From Zarea fungicola (taxonomy: Eukaryota; Ascomycota; Sordariomycetes; Hypocreales; Cordycipitaceae), in assembly GCA_900169235.1 (NCBI GenBank), contig FWCC01000116.1, positions 89,995 through 153,994 on the forward strand: a stretch of DNA of 64,000 bases, read 5' to 3'. Below, piece by piece: positions 10,016 through 19,599 of the stretch (positions are counted from its first letter, which is position 1; every line of letters begins with the position of its first letter). The position numbers and the translations under genes were made by a program. The notes beneath the pieces were generated by a model, which saw nothing but the letters and a program-made list of their open reading frames with translations, made no database searches and was not told the DNA's origin.

Positions 10016-11887
10016 ATGATGGTGCATTTGCGATTCGCCGGCGCCATCGTGGCAACACTCTTGGCTCTTCCCGCCGCCAGCCAAACAGGTACAACTCACT
10101 GCGGCGGTGACTCTTACGAGCCAGGCTCCGTGAGGTTTACCCTTGAGTGCCACAATGCCATTGATACATGTAGGACTCGTTTCTTGAAAGACCCTAGCCT
10201 TGTGGACTGTAGTGGTGGGCCCATTTCTATGCAGCAGCAGTCGGACCTTCATGCGGTTGGCGCAAAGCAAAACAGCGATATCGATGTCTCGTTCAAGGGC
10301 ATTGAGGACCTATGTCTCACCAGTGGACGGACTAGTGGGACCTGGGGCTTCAGTGATAACCAGTGGTACTGGATAGCCGCAGGGAACGATTGCTACACCA
10401 AGGACTTGAACAGGACTGACACCATACCGACGCACAACGCCCCGTACTGTCTTCAGGATCGCGATTCCAGCCTTCCGGAGTGCTATCCGCAACCGCCTAC
10501 TACTGGTGGCCCATTGAAGGTTCTGAAAACCACACGCACAGCAAATGGATTTCGCAATGCCGCCCGCGGTTGGAACACGTACGGAGCGCAAGCACTTACT
10601 AATGCCTCCGTCTTGATTCCCTCTTTTCACGACCAGGCAGGGCTGAACTATTCACAAGACTTTGTCAAAACTCAGTGCCACGTTCTAAGCGACTCCAGGT
10701 TTAAAAAGGCTGGGTATGACCTCTGCAGTCTAGATTCTGGATGGCAAGCATTCCACACGACTGATGATCATGGACGAATTATACATGACAGCCCCCGCAT
10801 TAATATTCCCGAGCTAGGATCTTGGCTGCACGGCCAAGACCTTAAGCTTGGTGTTTATATTACTCCTGGCGTGCCTTGTGAGGCACAGAATAAGACCGTC
10901 CTGGGATTGAACATGACTGTTGGATCGCTCTTTAATGGCAACTATGATCAAATTCTCTGCAACTTTGATTATACCAAGAACGGTGTTCAGCAATGGCATG
11001 ACTCTGTGGTTCAACAATGGGCAGACTGGGGTGTTGATATGATCAAGCTTGATTACATTACACCAGGCTCACCTCAAAATGGCGCCACCCTCGCCTGCAA
11101 TAATTCACAGGCAGTTATTGCATACCAAAATGCAATTCGGAAAACTGGCAAGCCAATCCGGCTCAACATATCGTGGAAGTTATGTCGGAATGACCAATGG
11201 CTACCTGTTTGGAACGGATTAGTAGAGTCAATGCGGACTGACCAAGACATTAACAACTATGGCCATGACACATTTGTGGATTGGGCAGTTGGTCAACGTG
11301 CTATTGATAACTACCGCCAGTACATTGGCCTCCAGGCACAGTATAAGACCAATATCCCTACATATCCGGATATGGATAACATGTACGTGGTTAACCCAGA
11401 ACGCCTGGCTGGCGTGAATGATAGCATTAGGACGACTATTGCGAATCATTGGATTGGTGCCGGATCGAACTTGATCACTGGCTGTGACCTTACTCAGATG
11501 GACGATCTTGGCTGGGAGCTCTTGACAAGCAGTGGGTCCATTGCCGCGGCTGATTTCTTTGCCAAGTATCCTATGCAGCCAAGGAATCCTCGCACGGGAA
11601 GCAATCTTGCCAAGCAGCTCCAGGCTTGGATTGGCGGCCCCAGTGACGATGGAAAGGAGGCCTATGTCCTTATTGCAAACTATGGGGCTGATCTAGGGTC
11701 TGGCGGGTTTGGCAGCAAGATCTACGGCATTCAACCGGTAACAATCTCACTAGCGAGCCTGGGTCTGCGCTGCTCTAAATGGACTTTCACTGATGTTCGC
11801 GCTGGCAACTCCTCGACAGTCACAAACACTTTTACAGCCTGGCTGACTGAAGGGGCGTCTCAGCTCTTGCACTTGAAGTTAGCCTGA
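10016..11887 (+). CDS. agl3: Secreted alpha-galactosidase, glycoside hydrolase family 27 (AGL3 type)
   Basis: An intronless frame encodes 623 residues and begins with a signal peptide (MMVHLRFAGAIVATLLALPA). The first ATG at 10016 is directly followed by a second, so either may be used. The GH27 barrel shows LDSGWQ, LKLGVYITPGVPC, the nucleophile Asp346 in MIKLDY and the acid/base Asp411 (alternatively Asp409) in RTDQDI. The C-terminal part after about residue 530 is the beta-sandwich seen in the family. Trichoderma reesei AGL3 is also a long GH27 protein of about this size, whereas most fungal GH27 members have 400–450 residues, so I assign it to that subgroup. Its extra residues lie mainly N-terminal to the barrel, in a cysteine-rich stretch (about residues 20–150). 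It hydrolyses terminal alpha-galactosyl residues of galactomannan or raffinose-type sugars. Confidence 0.93.
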   Translation: MMVHLRFAGAIVATLLALPAASQTGTTHCGGDSYEPGSVRFTLECHNAIDTCRTRFLKDPSLVDCSGGPISMQQQSDLHAVGAKQNSDIDVSFKGIEDLCLTSGRTSGTWGFSDNQWYWIAAGNDCYTKDLNRTDTIPTHNAPYCLQDRDSSLPECYPQPPTTGGPLKVLKTTRTANGFRNAARGWNTYGAQALTNASVLIPSFHDQAGLNYSQDFVKTQCHVLSDSRFKKAGYDLCSLDSGWQAFHTTDDHGRIIHDSPRINIPELGSWLHGQDLKLGVYITPGVPCEAQNKTVLGLNMTVGSLFNGNYDQILCNFDYTKNGVQQWHDSVVQQWADWGVDMIKLDYITPGSPQNGATLACNNSQAVIAYQNAIRKTGKPIRLNISWKLCRNDQWLPVWNGLVESMRTDQDINNYGHDTFVDWAVGQRAIDNYRQYIGLQAQYKTNIPTYPDMDNMYVVNPERLAGVNDSIRTTIANHWIGAGSNLITGCDLTQMDDLGWELLTSSGSIAAADFFAKYPMQPRNPRTGSNLAKQLQAWIGGPSDDGKEAYVLIANYGADLGSGGFGSKIYGIQPVTISLASLGLRCSKWTFTDVRAGNSSTVTNTFTAWLTEGASQLLHLKLA

Positions 11888-12526
11888 TTAGATTATTTGA
11901 GATAAAATGGAAGGTACCCTGCGGCAATCTGATTCGCCTTATATTCTTGCTACTTGTGATTAGATGGCGTTACCCTTGGTTGTAGACAGTTGTTGACTTT
12001 CGAGCCGTACCTAAATAGACAAGGACGACCATTGTAGCCAACGGGTGAATGCCGCGATGCGGCTTTTACAGTTAAAATACAGGAGAGTGGGCAGATTCAG
12101 TGATGATGCGCAAGGGAATTGGCTACAAAAGTAGTAATTCTGTTTCAACACCATTTTCAAGACAGAACTCCGCACGGGATGAAGAGGGGAAAAGATCTTG
12201 TGTGGGACGAAAAAAGTGAGGCTGTTGCATTTGTGTAATCTAAAGCGGGGAGAGATTCATACCAGCAATGCTTCTCCGTGGCCTCCAAAAGAGCAGTAGT
12301 GACCAGTCCGGATATATTAAGGTGGAGGTGATTTTTTTATAAAAAACAAGATGCATATATAATAATTTACAAACTATTATTATTACGAAAATATGGTTGA
12401 TGTTGAAATAAAGTAGCCACCGTATAGATCATGAGGCAACAAGTGGCTGGCTGAGACGCACTAAGAACGAGCAGGCGTCAACAAGCTGAATACTATTGAA
12501 AATGAAAGCCCAATGGCCCAACCCTC
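11888..12526. other. Intergenic, AT-rich, nothing supported
   Basis: This is the 3' flank of the alpha-galactosidase and the promoter of the HET gene. It has AT-rich runs around 12335–12390 and no open frame of note. Confidence 0.5.
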
Positions 12527-14299
12527 ATGCATTTTGCCATCAACATTTCCAGCTCGCGACGAGCGTCGAACTGGACGCCCTCCGCTTCTCAGCTTACGCT
12601 CACTGCATTAACAATGGCGGACGGTAACAAAGAAGGCACCAGGGAACGACGGATCCAGATTGACAAGATCCTGCGCACCAACTGGATCGGCCCTCACAGG
12701 GCACTCATGTGTGCCAACAATGAATTCCTACACTGGCAGCCGAGTGAAGTAGAAGCACTCCTGGGACTCCTTCCAGATCTCAAGGATCGGAAGCTGTCAC
12801 CTCACGGTCCCGAAACTCGTCCTGCACCACGGGGAAATCAGCGATGGAAGGAACTCGCTCTGACGAGCTCTATGCTCGTCGCTGTTGATGCGGTTGCTAT
12901 TGCCGCATCGCCGCTTGCCCTGCTCTCCAAAACTGTGCGCCGCGAAGCTCTACCGGGACTCATCAAGTTCAACTACGAAGCCATCGGGTCGTCATTCTTT
13001 GTCAAGTGCCCAATCGATCTACTCCGCCAGGCAGCGGACGCCGGGATGGCAGTGTGCGTGAATGGAGCCGGCAATTTCAGTGTTCGCAGCTCGGGATACG
13101 CCGCTATTTCGCATGTGTGGGCCGAAACCATGGGCCTGGAGTTCAACGACGAAAAAATCGACCATGATGACAGGGGCATCAACTACAAGCACTTTGGTCG
13201 CATCATCTCGAGTGCCGTCGCTTCTACCGGCCACCAGTGGTTTTGGCTTGATTTGCTCGCCGTCCCGCAAATCAAGGGCGACGAGCCGGAATTGCAGATG
13301 CTTCGGGAACTGAAAACGAACGTCATCAACAGTCTAATACACGTTTATAGAAATGCCGACGCGGTCGTGATTCTCGATTCGTTGACGCTCCAGCTGTCGA
13401 CGCCGGATCTATGCGCCATTGCTGCCATTTTTAGCTGCGGGCGCTGGCTTACGCGAATGTGGACGTACCAGGAAATAAAACTGGCACGAAAGGCCCTCAT
13501 CGTCACCAAAACTGGCTCAGTGGACTTTCACGACATGGTGAAGGCACTGGAAGTCCGCAAGAGCGAATCGGAAGCAGCCCGCAAGCACTGGCACGAGATA
13601 CACCTGAAGCTCATGCGATTGCTGCCCTCGGATCCTCGTGGAGTCTCCCTTGCCGACGTCGCATTCTGCTGCAGCGACAGGAACGCTGAAAATGACGTCG
13701 ATTACGCCCGAAGCCTGTTCGCCTTGCTGAATCTACAGTGGAAGACTGGGTGGACGTATGAGGAGGCCATTTTGCACATTATCAAGTCGCGACCGCAGGA
13801 TGCTGCACGGATTGCCAATCTCCAGGGCCTGCGGGGGCTGCCACCACCGTATTCGTGGGCGCCGCGCTATCTCGCACGATTGACTGGCATGATCATTGAC
13901 GGATACGCTGCAACGGAAAACGGCTTGGTCGGCAGTTGGACAACTTTTCGTGTGAACCGAATCATCAGGCACGGCGAGTACAAGAACGAGACAAAGTACA
14001 TTTTTCACCTGGAGTTGCTGAACCGGCGAGGAGAGCCATTTGAGATGTGGTCGGAGCACCCACAAGATGGGCCGCATGGGCTAGGACAGTGGCTAGAGCA
14101 AGCCACTCCCCTTGGAGCCGCCCGACTGCTGTGTGCAAAGGTGCCTGAGAATCTGCGAGCCGATCACCACCCCGTCATTATGCTTATGGTGCTGCAAAGC
14201 GACACACGGTTCCTCGGAAAGGTGGTCGGTACGTTGGCTATGAACGATCCTGACATTACGGAGCTTGATGGAGAGAGGGTGCCGTGGCTGCTTGCATGA
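12527..14299 (+). CDS. Heterokaryon incompatibility (HET) domain protein
   Basis: An intronless frame encodes 590 residues; a start at residue 30 (12614, MADGNKEG) is equally likely and would give 561. The HET domain spans roughly residues 190–330: YAAISHVWAE, then HQWFWLDLLAVPQ (the WxDxxCIxQ-like segment, with AV for CI), then IHVYRNADAVVILD and WLTRMWTYQEI. HET proteins take part in non-self recognition and programmed cell death after fusion of unlike hyphae; most family members have no known ligand. There is no NACHT or WD40 partner domain, so this is the simple HET-only type. It converges on the D123-like gene with a 155-bp gap. No frameshift or stop breaks the frame, although HET genes often decay. 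Confidence 0.88.
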   Translation: MHFAINISSSRRASNWTPSASQLTLTALTMADGNKEGTRERRIQIDKILRTNWIGPHRALMCANNEFLHWQPSEVEALLGLLPDLKDRKLSPHGPETRPAPRGNQRWKELALTSSMLVAVDAVAIAASPLALLSKTVRREALPGLIKFNYEAIGSSFFVKCPIDLLRQAADAGMAVCVNGAGNFSVRSSGYAAISHVWAETMGLEFNDEKIDHDDRGINYKHFGRIISSAVASTGHQWFWLDLLAVPQIKGDEPELQMLRELKTNVINSLIHVYRNADAVVILDSLTLQLSTPDLCAIAAIFSCGRWLTRMWTYQEIKLARKALIVTKTGSVDFHDMVKALEVRKSESEAARKHWHEIHLKLMRLLPSDPRGVSLADVAFCCSDRNAENDVDYARSLFALLNLQWKTGWTYEEAILHIIKSRPQDAARIANLQGLRGLPPPYSWAPRYLARLTGMIIDGYAATENGLVGSWTTFRVNRIIRHGEYKNETKYIFHLELLNRRGEPFEMWSEHPQDGPHGLGQWLEQATPLGAARLLCAKVPENLRADHHPVIMLMVLQSDTRFLGKVVGTLAMNDPDITELDGERVPWLLA

Positions 14300-14454
14300 A
14301 ATGCGGCTTCTAAGCCGCACAATGTTCAGTAGATTTACTTGGATTTACATATAGAGTAAAATGGCAGGAATGATGCGCTCGATATATCTCCCAATCAAAA
14401 TCCAGTGAACAGCGGGAGCCAACTCTGCCTTCTCATATTGAGAGGCACCTATGC

Positions 14455-15396
14455 TTAAAGTGTAACTCTAAACTGGACTGGTCCAGTCGTTTGATACAAA
14501 ATGTCTTTATCTTTTACCCACTGGAACAGACAGGATCCGCACGCACCGCGAATACCAAACGAGTTGAGTTCGACTAACAAGAATGAGTCGCCTCCTGCGA
14601 CGTTTAGCACATCAAACGAAAAGCCTTGCGAGTAAACCATGTCATCTAGAGCATTAGATCCACGTGGTTGCAGCCTGGCAATTATGCTTGCGTGTACTGA
14701 GCTTATGCCTTGCATGATGGTTTCTGAGATTTCCTGACGCTCGGTCGGCGATTTGGAGGCAAATACCCAAGGCTTATGCCACTTGTATTGACTGACTGCC
14801 GATATTCGGAGCGTCTCTGGTACGCAAAAAACCCTGTACTCCTGTGCGGTATCCATGCGGGCATCAAAGGGCACGCAGAGAATCTTTGCCGAGGTATCAT
14901 CCGTTTTTAGAATATTCGTGAGCGTGATGTAGGCTCGCAAAGAAGTGCTGATTTGCCGGACGGCATCCTCAACGCTCCGCGCAGCTAATTGGCCACCGGT
15001 TGCCGAGTCCTTCAGCGAACACGCCCCCAGGCGCATAAAAAGACCCTCTGGTGGAAATCGCAAGCCAGTAAACGCTGGGTGGACTTCGTCTTCCAAGTCT
15101 TCACCAAACGCGCGGCTCAGCTCTCCGGTGTGTATCGAGGACTTGGCGGCATTGAGAATTGTCGCGATTTGACTTCTGGAGAGCGAGACGGTCTGGCACA
15201 CTGACGGATCAAGACCGCGAGACTCAAGTATCAGCGGCAGCCACCTGTCAAAGGCATATGGAAAGCTTGAGGGGACCGGAAAGCCTGGCGCTTCAGCTTC
15301 CGTGTGAAAGCAAGTGTTGAACTTTGTTGGTGCGCCGGTGTCCAGCTCAGCTCGGACAGACGAATAATCAATCTCAACCAGTCGAACTCGTTCCAT
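14455..15396 (-). CDS. Cdc123/D123-family protein (atypical ATP-grasp), divergent
   Basis: A single exon encodes 313 residues. D123 landmarks are present in order: GLFMRLGACSLKD (for the usual FVRLxxxSPKD), EYRVFCVPE followed by ISAVSQYKW, QGFSFDV, and VELNSFGIRGACGSCLFQW (for the ExNPFG…LFxW ending). Canonical Cdc123 assembles the eIF2 translation-initiation complex, and housekeeping orthologues keep SPKD and the NPFG motif. Here SLKD and NSFG replace them, which points to a diverged paralogue rather than the essential chaperone. There is no signal peptide or membrane segment. Divergent D123-like proteins are known from other contexts and are suspected peptide- or amino-acid-ligating ATP-grasp enzymes. 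Which role applies here is open. Confidence 0.75.
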   Translation of the reverse strand: MERVRLVEIDYSSVRAELDTGAPTKFNTCFHTEAEAPGFPVPSSFPYAFDRWLPLILESRGLDPSVCQTVSLSRSQIATILNAAKSSIHTGELSRAFGEDLEDEVHPAFTGLRFPPEGLFMRLGACSLKDSATGGQLAARSVEDAVRQISTSLRAYITLTNILKTDDTSAKILCVPFDARMDTAQEYRVFCVPETLRISAVSQYKWHKPWVFASKSPTERQEISETIMQGISSVHASIIARLQPRGSNALDDMVYSQGFSFDVLNVAGGDSFLLVELNSFGIRGACGSCLFQWVKDKDILYQTTGPVQFRVTL

Positions 15397-15539
15397 GATT
15401 CCTGTTGTTTCGAGTATAAAGAAACCTGGAAGAAGAAATATGTAGGCTCCACGTGGGCTCGTATAATACTAAATATGGGATAAGATGGCAACGGCTTACA
15501 GCACGGAGAATCCGGTGAGTCAATGTCCCACTCTTTGCC

Positions 15540-15561
15540 GGGGGGGGGGGGGGGGGGGGGG
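15540..15561. repeat. Poly-G tract of 22 residues
   Basis: There are 22 uninterrupted G on the plus strand, then A and four more G. It lies 144 bp upstream of the D123-like start codon and would be C-rich on that gene's sense strand. The length is likely to vary between isolates and sequencing runs. Confidence 0.9.
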
Positions 15562-16720
15562 AGGGGCAGTGCAGCTCTATTGTCCGCCTTATTATCATTC
15601 TTAAACTTGCCCCAAGATATTGACACTATCTCCCTGACTCATTCTAGATTCCCAGCTAACCCCAACTCTCTCAAAAAGGCAAGGAAATTAACTAATGGCA
15701 GCGACCGCCGAGGTGCGTATCGGTGTGAAACTGGCGGGAGAAATGCTGCGAAGAAGTGGACAGAGCATCATCTGGCTCCAAATTTCGATAAAGTCTTGCC
15801 CTCAACTTTGCCGGCATCTCATGACACTGAAAAAAATAAAAATAAACTATAGCTTCCTTGAAATTCCATGCGCCTCCTCGCACATCCACTTTGCATCTCA
15901 ACGGCTTGAGCCTAGCCAAGGGCATCTGAACAATTCTGGAGTTTACGACGTCCGCACTAGTTAGTAAAGCCGACCCAACGTCGAATGAAAAGACCACACT
16001 GTAACGGGCGTCTGGGCGATAAAGTCGCGCCGCAACTATCGAATACGATGTCGCTTTCTCATACCCAAAGCAGTTTTTAGCCTCCGTAAAGTGGCAGCAA
16101 TCATCTTACATAGCATTCATCAAGTTTAGCCTATAAAAGTTGTTCTCCTTCCGTTGATGTCGCTAATAATGGGGGCGATTTCGCAGTTAGCCTCTGAAAT
16201 GACACTTCTGCTCTGATTCAGGCTTCCTTCGTACGGCCTGCCATTGTCTACTTTGCCACTGAATAAATATGCAGGCCGAGTTGGGCCAACATGTTCCCAA
16301 CTGAAAGGCGTGTGTACAGACACAATCGAATAATTTATTTTCTACAATATTCAGGCCCTACCTATATCTTTGTGCAAAAAAAGGAGATGCACTCAGCGGT
16401 GTGCAGAATGTCTCACACAAAATGTCTTTCACGGTGCCGCAACCGCAACTCCAGCGATTGGGCAGCGAACGAAAAAACATAATAAATTTATCTGACCACA
16501 AAGTCGCTGATTAATGCAGCGACAGCACGGCTCTATTAACTTTCAGGAGATCTATTATATGCATGTCTGCCTTGAAATGTGGCCATTCATCTACTCTATT
16601 AGCATATCGCTGTATCTCATCAGCAACTACCCCGAATGGCGCGACGGTATCCTCACGCTCAGTCACGATGCCTCTGCGCTATGGTGGTGGCTTTCCTCAC
16701 GCGGCCAGTTTCGCAGTACC
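15562..16720. other. Intergenic, no supported gene
   Basis: Only short unrelated frames are present. A frame upstream of and continuous with the next gene begins at 16514, but its first 69 codons do not look like conserved protein. Confidence 0.45.
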
Positions 16721-17650
16721 ATGTCAGCGGCAGATGCCTCTACAATGCCAAGCAAGAAGAAACTATACACCGCCGACCACAACTCAATCACCATATGGGT
16801 ACCGCCCGGCTCTTCAGAAATGAAGCGGCGCACCAAGGCGCTGTTTGAGCTGGGCACTGTCACCGCACAACCGTACCGGACTTATCAGGGGTTGCAGATC
16901 CATCAGCTGCGAGACGTGGCCCGCGTGCTTCAGATCTCCCACGATCCTTACATGGCCAGCATCATGAGCACTCCATCTTCGTTGGCACGAACCGTGCGAG
17001 ATTTCGTCAAGCTCAAGTGTAGCGAATACAGTGACGACGGATATAGCCACCGATTTTTTGCCTTTCACCCCGATACCGCCTGGATGGGCACCTTTCTGCG
17101 TCTTCAAGAGACCGAAGGCCCGCTGCCGTTGGAGTTTGCGGGCGTCTCGCACAACCTATTCGTCCTCGCCCGGTGGATGCTCTGCGAGCGCGTTGTGCTG
17201 GTGCAGACACTCGGCGAAGCAGGCAGAAGGATTCGCTTTCACATTCTCATCCCAGCACAGGAACCGCTCGTTATTCCGCATCACATCTGCTTCGTCGATG
17301 CATTGGGGCCTCTGAGAATAGAAGGCCCGATTGGCAGGGGAAGTCCAATGGTGTGGCTCAAGATTACCCAGCACTCGACGACAGTGTTGCGCGATGTGGG
17401 CACCATTCCGCCACCGTGCCCAGCTCTGGCAGAAGGCAAAGCAAGCATTGCAGTCTGTCTGTTATGGATTGGAGTGTCACCCATTCTATTGGTTCTCTGT
17501 AGAGCAATATGTTCAGTGCACGTACCGTTCTACGCAACCCTGGCTGTTTCATTATTATGCCATGGACTCGCGCTCAATGCGACGCTCTGGTTAAAGAGGG
17601 AGGTGAGGGAATACTACATGCAAGACGATGCTCCGACAACCCTGGGATAA
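16721..17650 (+). CDS. Hypothetical protein with two C-terminal membrane segments
   Basis: The frame is open from 16514 (378 codons). I prefer the ATG at 16721 (309 residues, MSAADASTMPSKKKLY), because the upstream part is unlike the rest in composition. No domain was recognised. The N-terminal 230 residues look globular and soluble. Two hydrophobic stretches near the C-terminus, ASIAVCLLWIGVSPILLVL and FYATLAVSLLCHGLALNA, are likely membrane helices joined by a short loop. The order cytosolic domain plus hairpin anchor is all that can be said. Several other frames of 60–112 codons overlap on both strands, so the coding assignment rests on length and on the coherent hydrophobic pattern. Confidence 0.55.
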   Translation: MSAADASTMPSKKKLYTADHNSITIWVPPGSSEMKRRTKALFELGTVTAQPYRTYQGLQIHQLRDVARVLQISHDPYMASIMSTPSSLARTVRDFVKLKCSEYSDDGYSHRFFAFHPDTAWMGTFLRLQETEGPLPLEFAGVSHNLFVLARWMLCERVVLVQTLGEAGRRIRFHILIPAQEPLVIPHHICFVDALGPLRIEGPIGRGSPMVWLKITQHSTTVLRDVGTIPPPCPALAEGKASIAVCLLWIGVSPILLVLCRAICSVHVPFYATLAVSLLCHGLALNATLWLKREVREYYMQDDAPTTLG

Positions 17651-18241
17651 TCACCTGGACGCGAAAGGCCGTGCAGCTTGATAAAGCTGGGATAGGACAA
17701 ACAGCGCAAGACGGCGCAACCGGGGTGGATTTATACCAGGCTTATCATAACTCGAAAATACCATATTGCTAGTGTTTAATCCATCTCTATGTACGTACGA
17801 TAAGTCTTCGGTTTGTGTAAAGAGGCTCGAAGGAGCAGAGATATGTCCACCACCTCCTTCGGAAGTATTGCCAGGTCTCGCTTGCGTGGCGTTCGCAGCA
17901 TTCAAGGGCAAATTTTTGATGTGAAGAGCGAAAAATGAGGTTATTGGTAGTAAGGACAGAATATTGGGTTGATTTCAACGTCTACTGCCTGACAACATGG
18001 ATATAAACGACGTAGACCGCCTCCAACATAATACAAAAGAGAGCTATGATTGAGAGAACCAGACTTATAAATTAACAGGACCGAACTTCTCAGGCTTGAG
18101 ACAAGCTGAGCCGCGAAGAAAAGGACAATAGCGAAAACAGCAAACATATGCCCCAGTGTGGACCGAGGCTACCTGCGCCTAGGTAGAAACCAGGAAAAAG
18201 AACGACCAACCATGTAAGGCTACCGCCTGTAAAGTAATTAC
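17651..18241. other. Intergenic, nothing supported
   Basis: This is the spacer between the two-TM-segment orphan and the small membrane protein. No coherent coding frame was seen. Confidence 0.45.
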
Positions 18242-18496
18242 CTAGGGACCGTAATTGTATCCTTGCACAGTTGCCGTCGGCGCGGGCTTCGCCGGTCCAA
18301 AGTATTGCACTGCACTCGGTGCGTACGTCGGGAGCGGCGGCGGCCCAATCGACACGGGTGGTAGTTCAAACTGTTCAACGTCCTTGACGGCCTTGGATTG
18401 CCTCTGCTTGAGATAGAGACCACCAATAATGGCAATGGCAATGACAAGAACAATAGGGATGATAATGAGCTTGATGGCTCCTCCGATGACACCCAT
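18242..18496 (-). CDS. Small single-pass membrane protein, proline-rich tail
   Basis: An intronless frame encodes 84 residues. Residues 1–30 form one strong hydrophobic helix (IKLIIIPIVLVIAIAIIGGLY) closed by basic KQRQSK, which suggests the tail faces the cytosol. The tail is rich in Pro, Tyr and Val (PPPLPTYAPS, TATVQGYNYGP). The design of N-terminal anchor plus short Pro/Tyr-rich tail recurs in small uncharacterised ascomycete proteins. No function can be assigned. The clean amphipathic layout argues that it is a real gene despite its size. Confidence 0.6.
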   Translation of the reverse strand: MGVIGGAIKLIIIPIVLVIAIAIIGGLYLKQRQSKAVKDVEQFELPPVSIGPPPLPTYAPSAVQYFGPAKPAPTATVQGYNYGP

Positions 18497-19599
18497 GATG
18501 GATGGGAAGTGGTGGTTCGTGCGTGTAAGCTACAATGACAATCGCCAAAGGATATAGTCAAAGAGCAAGTAAAGGATAAAATGTCGCTGATGAAAAAAAG
18601 TCCGACGTTTTTATCAGTATAAGGCAGTTATTACAATGGAATGGAAGCCAGGTTCCAGGAGCAGCCCGCTCGCATTATATCCCTCGAGCACATGCAGTCG
18701 CCGTTGTGCTACTACAATTGAACAAACGGCAGGTGTTCCGAGTCGTTCCACGCAGTGAACGTTTTTCGATTGAATCACATCTTGATAGGTACTACCTCTT
18801 TGCATGAGAGAAACCCAGGGTTGTAGCAGGCGGTTCGAGGAAGGATCTCAGTGGCAGATCCTGAGGAATATCTGGGGACGGCTTCACAACCACATAGGCT
18901 TGGCTCGGCACATCTGTGCCGAACAGGGTCGGGAACAAATCTCCACTTGCGTGGGCATTACGGAGCCTGCCATTTTAAATCGCTGGCGGGACCTAGAGCC
19001 AGAATTGGTGTACAATCGTCAAAAACACTAGTTAGGATACTCTAGGTTGAGGGTAAGCTAGAAAGTAAGTTTGACCATTTATTCCTGCGAACGAGTTCTT
19101 ATTTAAGCGCAACAGAGCAGTATCAGTAGTTGGTATCGCAAGATTCATGAGACTCGAATTGGCTCGTGGCACTTTGCATCATAGCACGAAGCCCCATTAT
19201 GTCATTGGCGGAGCCCATTGGCTACGTCAGACAAGGATGAGATTTGCACTGCCTCAGTCAAAGAATGGGCGGCAAGTTGCTGCCAGAGCCATCGATTGCT
19301 GCGCCTCCTTCACTAAGTTTGCCTAGCTTATTGCATGTATGGATTTACAGCGTACGCCGACTGCAAAAGAAAAGAGCCACCAAAATAATAGCCACCATGA
19401 TAGAATGCCAAGGCGTTGTAGGGCTGAGGCCGGCCCTGGTGCACTGGTAACTAAATCGGAGCTCGAGGACATACGTCGAGTAACGCTTGGGGTGTGCCAG
19501 CGAATGGCCGTTAGTTTTTGAGAATATCTGTTATTGATTTACCCCTTTTATCAGTAGCAAGGGAAGCATGTCATTTGTGTAATGTTAAAGTTAATCTAG
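18497..19599. other. Intergenic, nothing supported
   Basis: Short frames only. The region includes the promoter of the small membrane protein and the 3' flank of the calcium pump. Confidence 0.45.
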
